This document shows, piece by piece, positions 36,074-45,600 of a DNA stretch of 64,000 nt. Each line of letters starts with the position of its first letter. The stretch's first letter is position 1. The position numbers and the translations under genes are program-made. This DNA is from Zhouia spongiae (lineage in GTDB: Bacteria > Bacteroidota > Bacteroidia > Flavobacteriales > Flavobacteriaceae). The notes under the pieces were generated by a model, which searched no databases, was not told the DNA's origin, and saw only the letters and a program-made list of their open reading frames with translations. The stretch is taken from positions 3,026,804 to 3,090,803 of the forward strand of contig NZ_CP094326.1 in the NCBI RefSeq assembly GCF_022760175.1, written 5' to 3'.

Positions 36074-36218
36074 TGTGATCATCGAGATTAGATTCCGATA
36101 AGAATACCGGGAGACCCAGCCATTACGAAATGTTCCTGGAGGGATTTCACGGCACCTGTGTCGAAGTTTTTTAGGCTTTCCTGTTAATACCCCGCAAGCA
36201 TGCTCAGGAGTAGTTGAT
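36074..36218 (+). repeat. 180-bp repeat family, divergent copy E
   Basis: Shares GATCATCGAGATTA with the start of copies A/B, GAAATGTTCCTGGAGGGATTTCAC with their hairpin, and TGTGTCGAAGTTTTTTAGGC with the following segment, but is otherwise diverged. Confidence 0.55.
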
Positions 36219-36276
36219 TATATATGTTGTAAAGCACATATTTATATACAAGTAAGGTTTAGTTGAATAAACACCC

Positions 36277-36316
36277 AAAAAGGGCATTCACTTCAATACG
36301 AAGTGAGGCCCTTTTT
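36277..36316. terminator. Strong hairpin with T-tract
   Basis: AAAAAGGGC/GCCCTTTTT outer stem and TCACTTC/GAAGTGA inner stem enclose a tetraloop; symmetric A and T runs make it a good bidirectional terminator. Confidence 0.8.
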
Positions 36317-36525
36317 ACTTTTTAAAGAGCTCGTGGTACGCAAAATCATAAGCTTGGAACCTGTTAATCAGCCTCCAGTAACTTTTGAACCGGAGTTCTT
36401 CATTTTTTTTTGAAAAGTTTATATTGTTAAATAGTGATGTCTTTAAATGTAAAAGAAATGCTAATTTTTAACATGACACTCCTGTTTATTGTTTTAAAGT
36501 TAGTAACTTATCAAAAAAAATAATT

Positions 36526-36990
36526 ATGTCTTCATTTAAACTTCGAATTAATGGCAGGTCCCTTCAGGTTGATGTAGATCCTTCAACTCCTGTATTATGG
36601 GTGTTAAGAGACCATCTCGATTTGGTAGGAACCAAATACGGTTGTGGAATTGCCCAATGCGGTGCGTGTACCATACATGTAGAAGGAAGTGCAGTACGTT
36701 CCTGCCAATTACCGGTTTCAGCTGTAGAAGACCGGCCAATAACCACTATTGAAGGGCTATCAGAGAATGGAGACCATCCTGTACAAAAAGCGTGGTTGGA
36801 GCACGATGTACCCCAGTGTGGATATTGTCAGGCAGGTCAGATAATGTCGGCAGCATCTTTACTGAACAATAATCCGAATCCGACTGATCAGGAAATAGAA
36901 GAAACAATGAGCGGCAATATTTGTCGCTGTGGTACCTATACCCGGATTAAGGCAGCAATTAAAACAGCTTCCGGTACACAGGAAGTTTAA
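36526..36990 (+). CDS. IorA-like [2Fe-2S] subunit of an aldehyde/isoquinoline oxidoreductase
   Basis: 154 aa with two [2Fe-2S] clusters. The N-terminal plant-ferredoxin-like cluster uses C40, C45, C48 and C60 ([15 protein letters not shown]); the C-terminal helical cluster uses C98, C101, C133 and C135 ([17 protein letters not shown]). It carries electrons from the molybdenum subunit encoded 45 bp downstream. No FAD subunit gene is nearby, as in isoquinoline 1-oxidoreductase-type enzymes, which pass electrons to a membrane acceptor. Substrate unknown. Confidence 0.92.
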   Translation: MSSFKLRINGRSLQVDVDPSTPVLWVLRDHLDLVGTKYGCGIAQCGACTIHVEGSAVRSCQLPVSAVEDRPITTIEGLSENGDHPVQKAWLEHDVPQCGYCQAGQIMSAASLLNNNPNPTDQEIEETMSGNICRCGTYTRIKAAIKTASGTQEV

Positions 36991-37035
36991 CAGTACAAGC
37001 TAACATTCTTGATTAACGCTCAAAAAGAATAACAA

Positions 37036-39291
37036 ATGACACTTATAAAAACAACATACGGCAGAAGATCTTTTCTAAAGACCTCTGCTTTGGCCGGAGG
37101 AGGTATAATGATTGGATTTAGTTGGCTCGCATCGTGTAAACCAACTCCGGAGCAGGTTCTTAATATGCCGGAGGAATGGTTTGAAATTAATGGTTTTTTG
37201 AAGATAGGCGATAACGGAATGGTGACAATTATGTCTCCAAATCCTGAAATAGGACAGAATGTAAAAACCTCTATGCCTATGATTATAGCAGAAGAATTAG
37301 ATGCCGACTGGAAAGATGTGATTGTAGAGCAGGCTCCGCTTAATACCGCTATATTCACACGTCAACTGGCAGGAGGAAGTCAATCGATACGTCAGGGATG
37401 GGACGGATTGCGTATGGCAGGTGCTACTGCCCGGCACGTACTAAAAGAAGCTGCTGCTCAGGCCTGGAATGTTCCCGTTGATGAAATAACTACAGAAGCG
37501 GGGGTTTTATACCATAAGGCCGGCGGAAAATCGGCAGGTTATGGCGAAATGGCCTCTGCTGCCGTTACAATTCCTGTTCCGGAAGAAGTCGAATTAAAAG
37601 ATGTAAAAGATTTTAAAATCATACGTACCTCAAAGAGGAATGTCGATGCCCAAAATATTATTACCGGAAAACCTTTGTTTGGCCTCGATTATAAAAAAGA
37701 GGGGATGTTCATCGCTATGATCGTTCATCCTCCTGCTTTCGGATTAAGATTAAAATCTTTCGATGATACTGACGCCAGGCAAATGCCCGGAATCAGGGAT
37801 GTTTTTACAATAGATACCTATGAAGAAGGAACGGCCAGGCGCTGGTGTGATGTTGACTCTTATCCTAACTTATTGGTGGTAGTAGGTAATACCACCTGGG
37901 AAGTATTGCAGGCTAAAAAGGCTTTGAAGGTAGAATGGGAACCCTTTGAAGACTATGGGTATGATGTATTTGACTGGACGGAACAGAATACTTCTAAGCA
38001 AAGTGTTCCTGCCGGGGCCGAAAGTACTGCCGACCATATGGAACGAATGAAAGCAGCATCAACCAAAGAAGCAAGAGTAGTTCGTAAAGACGGGAATCCG
38101 GAACAGGCTTTTAAAAATGCCGACCAGGTTATAGAACGTGTGTTTACAGCACCGTTTTTGGCACATAATACAATGGAACCCATGAACTTCTTTGCAGATG
38201 TAACCGAGAGCGAAGCAGTTTTGGTGGGCCCTATACAAACACCGGAATACATGGAGAAATCTGTATCAGACCGTTTAGGACTTCCCTTAGACAAGATCGA
38301 TATACAGATGACCCGTCAGGGAGGCGGGTTCGGAAGGCGTCTCTATGGGCATTTTCTGGTGGAGGCGGCTGTTATTTCCCAAAAGGTAAAGGCGCCGGTT
38401 AAACTAGTGTATACACGCGAAGACGATATGAGTTTTGGTATCTACCGTCCCGCATATTATGTAACCTACAAGGCTGCTTTGGATAAGGATAAAAACCTGA
38501 CAGGCTTTCATATCAACTCCGGAGGAATTCCGGAAAGTGCGTTATTTGCCAACAGGTTTCCGGCCGGGGCTGTAGACAATTACCTGGCCGAATCGTGGAC
38601 TGTACCATCGAATATTAGCGTTGGTGCCTGGAGAGCGCCCAGTTCTAATTTTATAGCAGGTGCAGAACAATCATTTCTGGATGAAGTGGCAGAAGCGGCC
38701 GGAAAAGATCCGATAGATTTCCGGTTGGAACTTTTTGAAAGGGCCAAGAGCAATCCTGTCGGTGAACGAAATGATTACGATGCCGAGCGTTATGCAGGTG
38801 TATTAAAACTGGTACGGGAAAAATCCGGGTGGAACGGTAGTGACGCCAACCGGCATAGAGGTGTTGCAGCTTATTATTGTCACAATTCATACGTTGCCAA
38901 TGTTCTTGATATAGAAATGGATGGAGATCATCCGGTGGTTAAAAAAGTATACTGCGCGGTAGATTGCGGGATTGTGGTAAACCCGATAGCAGCAACAAAT
39001 ATGATAGAGGGGGGTACGGTAGATGGCATAGGGCATGCCCTGTATAGCCGGATCACTTTCGAAAAAGGGGCTCCTCAACAACATAATTTTGATACCTACA
39101 GATTGATAAGGCATCGCGAAGCACCAAAAAACGTGGAAGTACATTTTGTAGCTAGTGATGTACACCCTACCGGTCTGGGAGAACCGCCATTGCCTCCGGT
39201 GATCGGAGCCCTCGCCAATGCTTTGTATAAAGCATCAGGAAGGCGATATTATCACCAGCCTTTTATGTATAATAAACCGGAAATAAGTTAA
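37036..39291 (+). CDS. IorB-like molybdopterin-binding subunit, Tat-exported
   Basis: 751 aa. Twin-arginine signal YGRRSFLKTSALAGGG, then two xanthine-oxidase-family molybdenum domains: GGSQSIRQGWDGLRMAG, ITGKPLFGLDYKKEGMFIA, RQGGGFGRRLYGHFLVEA (Mo-cofactor dioxo loop), VGAWRAPSSNF and the C-terminal GLGEPPLPPVIGALANA with the catalytic Glu. Predicted periplasmic molybdenum hydroxylase working with IorA. Substrate not determinable. No XdhC-type maturation gene is in the window. Confidence 0.93.
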   Translation: MTLIKTTYGRRSFLKTSALAGGGIMIGFSWLASCKPTPEQVLNMPEEWFEINGFLKIGDNGMVTIMSPNPEIGQNVKTSMPMIIAEELDADWKDVIVEQAPLNTAIFTRQLAGGSQSIRQGWDGLRMAGATARHVLKEAAAQAWNVPVDEITTEAGVLYHKAGGKSAGYGEMASAAVTIPVPEEVELKDVKDFKIIRTSKRNVDAQNIITGKPLFGLDYKKEGMFIAMIVHPPAFGLRLKSFDDTDARQMPGIRDVFTIDTYEEGTARRWCDVDSYPNLLVVVGNTTWEVLQAKKALKVEWEPFEDYGYDVFDWTEQNTSKQSVPAGAESTADHMERMKAASTKEARVVRKDGNPEQAFKNADQVIERVFTAPFLAHNTMEPMNFFADVTESEAVLVGPIQTPEYMEKSVSDRLGLPLDKIDIQMTRQGGGFGRRLYGHFLVEAAVISQKVKAPVKLVYTREDDMSFGIYRPAYYVTYKAALDKDKNLTGFHINSGGIPESALFANRFPAGAVDNYLAESWTVPSNISVGAWRAPSSNFIAGAEQSFLDEVAEAAGKDPIDFRLELFERAKSNPVGERNDYDAERYAGVLKLVREKSGWNGSDANRHRGVAAYYCHNSYVANVLDIEMDGDHPVVKKVYCAVDCGIVVNPIAATNMIEGGTVDGIGHALYSRITFEKGAPQQHNFDTYRLIRHREAPKNVEVHFVASDVHPTGLGEPPLPPVIGALANALYKASGRRYYHQPFMYNKPEIS

Positions 39292-39318
39292 ATTTATAGT
39301 CTCATTACATAAACAGTC

Positions 39319-39360
39319 AGAATCTCCAAACATAGTTCACGTATTGGAGATTCTTGTTTT
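39319..39360 (+). terminator. Terminator of the iorAB-like operon
   Basis: AGAATCTCCAA pairs with TTGGAGATTCT (11 bp), followed by TGTTTTTA; 28 nt after the IorB stop. Confidence 0.85.
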
Positions 39361-39413
39361 TAAAGAACTATAAGAGTTTACAGGTTTAACTACAGGATAA
39401 TTAAATTTTAAAA

Positions 39414-40016
39414 ATGAAGGACAAAAAGATCTGTTTGAGTTTATTCTTTCTGGAAAAAATAGCACCATTATCAACAGAATTCAAACAGTTTTTTCAGGAA
39501 AAGGTCAGCAGTAAATTATATAAAAAAGGAACCGTATTAAATGAAAGCGGACAACTTTGTGACACTTTGTATTTTATAAAAAAAGGACTGATCAGAGGGT
39601 ATCACATTATTGAAAACAAGGAAATTACTACCTGGATGAGTACCGATGGCGAATTGGTAACTTCCATAACAGGGTTTTTCAAGAATGAAAACGCCCGCGA
39701 AAATATTCAGACGCTCGAAGATACTTCGGTAGAGTGTATTAGTTACAGCGACCTTCAATATGGGCTTTCAATATACCCTGAAATGGGTACTGTTTTTACA
39801 ACACTTCTTATAGAGTATTATATTCATGCTGAAAACAGGACATTACTATCGAGAATCCCGTCGGCAAAGGGAAGGTTCAATTATTTTTTAGAAACGGGAA
39901 ATAAGTTCTTGCTGAACAGAGCCCCTCATAAATACCTGGCATCTATGCTGAACATCCGTCCGGAGACCTTTAGCAGGATATTAAAAGATTTTTTATTGGT
40001 GGAGGAGGAACCATAA
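39414..40016 (+). CDS. Crp/Fnr-family transcription regulator
   Basis: 200 aa. N-terminal cyclic-nucleotide-binding-like beta barrel (about 20-125: KKGTVLNESGQLCDTLYFIK and GLIRGYHIIENKEITTW) and a C-terminal HTH whose recognition region is YLASMLNIRPETFSRILKDF. The fold lacks the Fnr cysteines, and ligand residues of Crp are not evident, as in many Bacteroidota Crp-like proteins. Separated from iorB by a terminator, so it is transcribed on its own; control of iorAB is possible but not shown. Confidence 0.9.
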   Translation: MKDKKICLSLFFLEKIAPLSTEFKQFFQEKVSSKLYKKGTVLNESGQLCDTLYFIKKGLIRGYHIIENKEITTWMSTDGELVTSITGFFKNENARENIQTLEDTSVECISYSDLQYGLSIYPEMGTVFTTLLIEYYIHAENRTLLSRIPSAKGRFNYFLETGNKFLLNRAPHKYLASMLNIRPETFSRILKDFLLVEEEP

Positions 40017-40138
40017 AGGCTGCCTTTCTTGATATTTGTCAACAAAATTACTGTTTTCAGGTTAAACATACTGTGACCACCAGGCTTATCGCGTACATTT
40101 ACTTTTAAGAACAGTTTACCCGAAAACAAATACTTATC

Positions 40139-40291
40139 ATGTCTTATCTGATTATTTATGCCCTGGTTTTATTATTAGTCACTTTTATTTTAGGGATGGG
40201 AGTGGGATACCATATGGCCTCAAAAACAAAGCGAAATTTTAAAAAACAAAAACAACTTTATAACAGAATATTAAAAACCATCGAAAATTAG
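40139..40291 (+). CDS. Small single-helix membrane protein (50 aa)
   Basis: ATG 40139 to TAG 40291. Residues 3-27 form one hydrophobic helix (SYLIIYALVLLLVTFILGMG), followed by a basic tail KTKRNFKKQKQLYNRILK, which suggests N-out/C-in membrane insertion. No function recognised. It sits between the Crp/Fnr gene and convergent recQ. Coding is supported by the helix plus positive tail and by codon composition like its neighbours; expression is unproven. Confidence 0.6.
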   Translation: MSYLIIYALVLLLVTFILGMGVGYHMASKTKRNFKKQKQLYNRILKTIEN

Positions 40292-40309
40292 AATAAAGGT
40301 TAAAGCCTG

Positions 40310-42427
40310 TTATTCATCATCTTTATCAACAACACTTAAGGCCAACCGGATTTTAAAGTAATCCATTTGCGCTTCAAAATATTCGTAATAAGGCTTCAGT
40401 GCCGTTGGAGCTTCCAGTTCGCCTTTAGCTTTTCGAACTGCATCAACCTCACTCTTCGTTATAAAATCGTATATGTTGATGTCTTTACCGTCACCGTATA
40501 GTTTGGCGATATGTGAGTAAACCGTAGTCGACTTTAATTTGCGTTTAACTGCAATATCATCTATTGTAAGACCGGATTTGTAAAGCTCATAGGTCTTTAA
40601 ATGGGTATCTGTTTTTCTTGGCTTTTTTATTTTGCTTCCCATGAAGTCTAAGATTTCCGAAATAAAGATATCACCATAAACTTCAAGTTTTCGTTGGCCG
40701 ACCCCATTAATAGTGAGAAATTCTTCTTCGCTCACAGGACGTACCCTTTCAATTTCTTTTAGTGTAGCATCATTAAAGATCAAATAAGCCGGAATATTCT
40801 CTTCCAGGGAAATTTCGTAACGAAGTTTACGCAAACGCTCATACAAACTATTGGCGGTGGTTTCTTTCTTCTTTTTAGTTACTTTTTCAGGAACGTTTTC
40901 CTGTATTGTAACAGGATGTGTCAGCCAGACCTTTTCATTATTAAAAAGTACTTTTTTAGATAGTTCGGTAAGTTTCAGATTGTTTTTTTCGTGAAAAGCA
41001 ATTTCACACATCCCCTGATTTATAAGCTGAATAATGTATTGTTGCCAGTCCCTCCAGGCTATATCAGTTCCGATGCCATATGTTTTTATTTTATCGAGCT
41101 GTTTTTCGAGTATATTGGCGTTACGTGCTCCCCGCAGTATATCGATAATACTTCCGATGGCTTCGTCTTCCTTTACCCGGGCAATAGTCGAGAGTGCTTT
41201 TTGGGCTATAACGGTTCCGTCTATAAATTTGGGAGGATTTTTACATACATCACAATTATCACAATTTTCAGTTAGGAGCTCACCAAAATAACTTAGCAGT
41301 ATTTTTCTGCGGCAACTGCTTGCTTCGGTAAACTGCTTCATTCTGTCGAGTTTGGCAATTTGTACATCTTCATTCGATGCTCCCTCGGCAAACTTTCGCA
41401 ATTGTATCACATCGGAATAGCTGTGAAAAAGCAGCGCATGCGCCTTGAGCCCGTCTCGTCCCGCCCGTCCTATTTCCTGGTAATAGCCTTCTAAATTTTT
41501 AGGCATATTATAATGGATGATCCAGCGTACGTTCGATTTATCGATCCCCATTCCAAAGGCTACAGTAGCACAGATAACCTGAACCTTATCAAAAAGATAA
41601 TCTTCCTGTACTTTGCTGCGTTCATCAAAACTAAGTCCGGCATGATAAGCACTACAGCTAATACCGTTATTCTGTAGTGTTTCTGCCAGTTGCTCTGTAC
41701 TTTTCCTGCTCAGGCAATAGATAATCCCGGCCTCATGAGGGCGCTTTTTTATAAACCGAATGATCTGTTGAGACCTTTTGTCAGCAGGGCGTATTTCAAG
41801 AGCTATATTCTTACGATCAAAAGAAGAAATAAAAGAGTCTGCATGGGGAATGCCAATCTGTTCCAAAATATCCTGACGAGTAGCTTTATCAGCGGTTGCC
41901 GTTAAAGCAATTATTGGTGTATGGGGAAGTTGCTTTTTTAGGAACCCCAGTTGTTGATATGAAGGCCTGAAATCGTGTCCCCATGATGAAATACAATGGG
42001 CTTCATCGATAGCTATGCAACTTATATATGTTTCTTTCAGGATGTTCTCCAACCCCGGTAAGCTCTCCGGAGCCACGTAAAGCAATTTGAGTTCTGCATC
42101 AGCTACTTTGTCTATTATGTGTTGTTGTTCTTCTATAGTCTGGCTGCTATTAAAGTAAGCAGCTTTAACACCATTAGCAATTAAACCGTCTACCTGATCT
42201 TTCATCAGTGCAATAAGTGGCGAAATAACAAGGGTTACACCATCAAAAAGTAGTGCCGGTAATTGAAAACAGATAGATTTTCCCCCACCGGTAGGCATAA
42301 TCACCATGCAATCGTTTTTACTTAATACGGTTTCGATAATAAGCTGTTGTTGTCCTCGAAAACTATCGTAGCCAAAGAATTTTTTTAATGTAGGAAGTAA
42401 TTGTTTCTGAAATTTGGGCTCTGACAT
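40310..42427 (-). CDS. recQ: RecQ-family ATP-dependent DNA helicase
   Basis: 705 aa. SF2 helicase motifs: GYDSFRGQQQLI (motif 0), MPTGGGKSICFQLPAL (I), DEAHCISSWGHDFRP (II and aromatic loop), ALTATADKATRQDI (III), and QEIGRAGRDGL (VI). The zinc-binding region has C, C, C and C in CRRKILLSYFGE and CDNCDVCK. A winged-helix region and an HRDC domain (about 520-600) follow, then a C-terminal HTH segment (LKTYELYKSGLTIDDIAVKR) of the HTH_40 type. A TATTTTTG -7 box lies at 42448-42455. Confidence 0.95.
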   Translation of the reverse strand: MSEPKFQKQLLPTLKKFFGYDSFRGQQQLIIETVLSKNDCMVIMPTGGGKSICFQLPALLFDGVTLVISPLIALMKDQVDGLIANGVKAAYFNSSQTIEEQQHIIDKVADAELKLLYVAPESLPGLENILKETYISCIAIDEAHCISSWGHDFRPSYQQLGFLKKQLPHTPIIALTATADKATRQDILEQIGIPHADSFISSFDRKNIALEIRPADKRSQQIIRFIKKRPHEAGIIYCLSRKSTEQLAETLQNNGISCSAYHAGLSFDERSKVQEDYLFDKVQVICATVAFGMGIDKSNVRWIIHYNMPKNLEGYYQEIGRAGRDGLKAHALLFHSYSDVIQLRKFAEGASNEDVQIAKLDRMKQFTEASSCRRKILLSYFGELLTENCDNCDVCKNPPKFIDGTVIAQKALSTIARVKEDEAIGSIIDILRGARNANILEKQLDKIKTYGIGTDIAWRDWQQYIIQLINQGMCEIAFHEKNNLKLTELSKKVLFNNEKVWLTHPVTIQENVPEKVTKKKKETTANSLYERLRKLRYEISLEENIPAYLIFNDATLKEIERVRPVSEEEFLTINGVGQRKLEVYGDIFISEILDFMGSKIKKPRKTDTHLKTYELYKSGLTIDDIAVKRKLKSTTVYSHIAKLYGDGKDINIYDFITKSEVDAVRKAKGELEAPTALKPYYEYFEAQMDYFKIRLALSVVDKDDE

Positions 42428-42447
42428 ATATCCTGCTGGTTTTTATG

Positions 42448-42455
42448 CAAAAATA
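42448..42455 (-). promoter_or_regulatory. -7 promoter element of recQ
   Basis: Minus-strand TATTTTTG matches TAnnTTTG, 20 nt before the recQ start codon. The -33 element is weak. Confidence 0.4.
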
Positions 42456-42683
42456 AAGGAATTATGAGTACATGAATCTTCTGTCACTTCTTTTTTGGGC
42501 TTAATTTCACTCATCAGCAATTAATAATGTTTAGGTTCAAAAATAAGCAGCACAAGGAAAAATCCCCGTTCATAAACAGGAAATAACCTGTTGATTTACA
42601 TTGTTTTATTAACAATATTTATACGGTTGTTATCAAATTCCCTAAGCCTGAATAATCATATAACAGCATTAAATCTATATGTT

Positions 42684-45600
42684 ATGGCTTCAGTTCAATT
42701 TAGTTTTTCGTCAGAAGGGGATCAGGATCGATCAGGGATCGATAATGTATCGATAGAAGTGAAGATCCCTAAATTTTCATTCAACATCGATCGAAATCAG
42801 ATATACAGATATGTTAGTGGACACGAAATATTTCTGACGTCTCAGGATTTAGATGATACGACTTACAAAGTGAATCTGCCGTTAAATCAATTGGTCGGTG
42901 GTGAGATAAGCGATATCTACGGCTTCTTTCTGTACCACTTTATAGACCTACTAAGAGAGGAAAGAGTGAATATTAACGATTATTCGTTTAAATTCATTAT
43001 TGCCACCAAAGATGAACGGCATCAGGTAATTACGACAAAAGAATTCGAAGGGATCTATTATTTAAAGGCTCCCTATTCTTCAGATTATGATAAAAGACAT
43101 TACCAGGATGAATATGCCAAATATTTAAATACTTACGGGGATATTAATGCTAAAAAGAAAGATGCTCTTAATATAAAAGGGCTTTCAAATCTTGCCGAAC
43201 AGTATAACAGGCGGGTTTTTATCATCAATAAGGAAGCTTATGAGCTTTTTAAATACTATTTCGATGCTTTGTATCCCGAAAGGGCCATTTCAGACAGGTT
43301 CGTATTGGACTTCATCCAGATTCTTGTTAATCTTAACGCTGAATATCCCGGCTTTTCAGATAGCGAATTCAGTATCGAATATGCCCAGTTGGCCGATTTC
43401 CTCAAAAGGACCGAATATACCATCAATAACGAATTTTTTCAGTTTGTAAAAGAAAATTTCAACGAGCTCTTTGATTTCCCCATTGAAATTCCTGAGATCA
43501 GGCCGTTAGCTATTGGCGGACACCTGGAAGTAATTACAGAAGACGTATTGGTTCAGCAAGATTTGGACTTCTATGATCTTTCTGTCGAATTCCTGCAGGT
43601 AACCGGCAGCCCCAAAGTATTAAAATACAGGTGGAATGAAGCGGAAGAAACTATTGAAAACAATAGTATTCGCTTTAATTTTAATGAAAACACCCCGTTG
43701 TTTGCCAATAATATAGCAGGCTTGATTACAGTAAAGGTAAAAGGATATGACGGAGCGGTGTTATGGGAGGGAAAATACAATAAAGGAGATTCAGCACTCC
43801 CGAACCTGGATATAAAAATACGCAAATACCCGGCAGCAACCATAGAAGTGGACCCGCAAACCGGAAACCCCGTAAGTCCCAAACGCTTACGGGGGAAGGT
43901 TTTGCAGAATGGAGATAAATACGATCTGAATGAACTTACAGTCATCGTCCAGGCTAAAAAAGAAGAGGATGAGCTCTATCGGATCGTAGCTTCATCAACT
44001 ACCGATCATTCCGGAAATTTTTCTTTAAACTATCCTTTTGGAGACTATATCCGGGCACAGGCCATGGTATCTTTGATGCCCAACAGTCCTGTCGATCTTC
44101 TTATGAATCCGGCTGATACGAATGAAACCATTTCAGACGATTTTATTTTTCTCCTTTTAACCGACGAAGATGTAGTAACGACCAGTGGGGAAGGCAATGA
44201 ACACGATGATTGTGATTGCCATTCTCCCAAAAAGGCAAAGCGGTTACCCGACCAGGAAGATCTGATCAATTCAGACGAATATACGCAGGATATAGGAGGA
44301 TCATGCATTAACCTGTCTACCCCCAACCGTACCTTACGCGAATATAGTTATAACGCTATTGTAAGGGTAACGGATCCGGAAGTGGCTAATTACGTCCTCG
44401 AGAAAACAGCACGGAACGGAAAAATAAAATATAATCTTGTCGGAGGGAGAAATACGCTGGATAGAAGAGAAGTAGGACTCAATAACCCGATCCGTTGGGA
44501 AGATGCACCTGATGCCAAGGAAAATTTATCAATGTACCAGGCGGTAACGGTAGCTACCGGACATATCCTCCATTATAAGTCTATATTCAAGGCAGACGGA
44601 TATTCTTTGGGCGACCTGGTTTATTCATTGCCATTGGCGCCCGGGCAGAAAAAGCAAATTGTTGTTTTTGAAGCCTCACATTCCCTTACGGGAGCTGAAT
44701 CACAAACCATTTCGCAAGGCGAAAGTTTATCGGCCGAACTGATCAGTGATCGCTTTATTACCGATCAGTTAAGTGGGGGAATTGACGAAAGTATGAGCGG
44801 CAGGAGCAGGGCACATACGTCTGGTATGTCTGCCGGATTGGGAGTTGGGGTTTCTTATGGTGGAATCGGAGCTTCTTTAGGGGTTGCAGGAGGGTTTTCG
44901 AACTCAAACTCATCAGCATCTCAAAACAGTTCCCGGAATATTTCACAGTTTTTTGGTGAAAAACTCCGGCAATCGCTGATGCAGAATGCTGAAAGTTATC
45001 GTGAGCTGAACGCATCTGTAGTTACTACAGTAACAGAAGGACAGGATTATGGGGTTACTGCTGAAACTATTGCCAATCACAATCACTGTCATTCATTAAC
45101 GATGATGTACTTTGAAGTACTGAGGCATTATGCTATTTATCAGGAGCTTTCTCATGTAGAAGAATGCGTGTTTGTACCCTTGCTGATGACCAATTTCTCG
45201 ACAGAGAATATACATAAATGGAAAGATATTCTGGCCCGGAACCTTAAGCCGATACCTTCAAATACCTATTTGAGGACATTTTCATTTTTACGCCGGCGAC
45301 ATCCGCTATTAAAAGCTTTTGATGCCAATGAGCGTATAAAAACCGATTATGAGCGGGTTGATTTTCCTGAGAAAACATATGCAGACGAAGTTATTACGGA
45401 GTTTTCCGGATACATGAAATTAAATATTCACATTCCAAGGCCAAAAACCAGGTTTGACAGAATATTGTCGTTTCCGGTTATCAAGACAACCGTCACTACT
45501 GATGCCGGAATTGACGTAGCAGGAACCATAAGGGAAAATATCAAGGATTCCGTTGTCGGAGCGGTTGTTCCTTGTGCCGCCAAAGGCCCGACCATAAAAC

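Larger units (their letters stand above)
35874..36525. other. 652-bp intergenic region with two terminators and a repeat
   Basis: Contains a terminator at 36012-36060, repeat copy E at 36074-36218, a second terminator-like hairpin at 36277-36316 and an AT-rich promoter stretch before 36526. No credible coding frame was found. Confidence 0.6.

Noticed and set aside
42591-42683. Hydrophobic 31-residue extension as signal peptide of the giant protein
   Set aside because: Starts with a non-ATG codon and lacks a signal cleavage pattern before MASVQFSF; likely untranslated.
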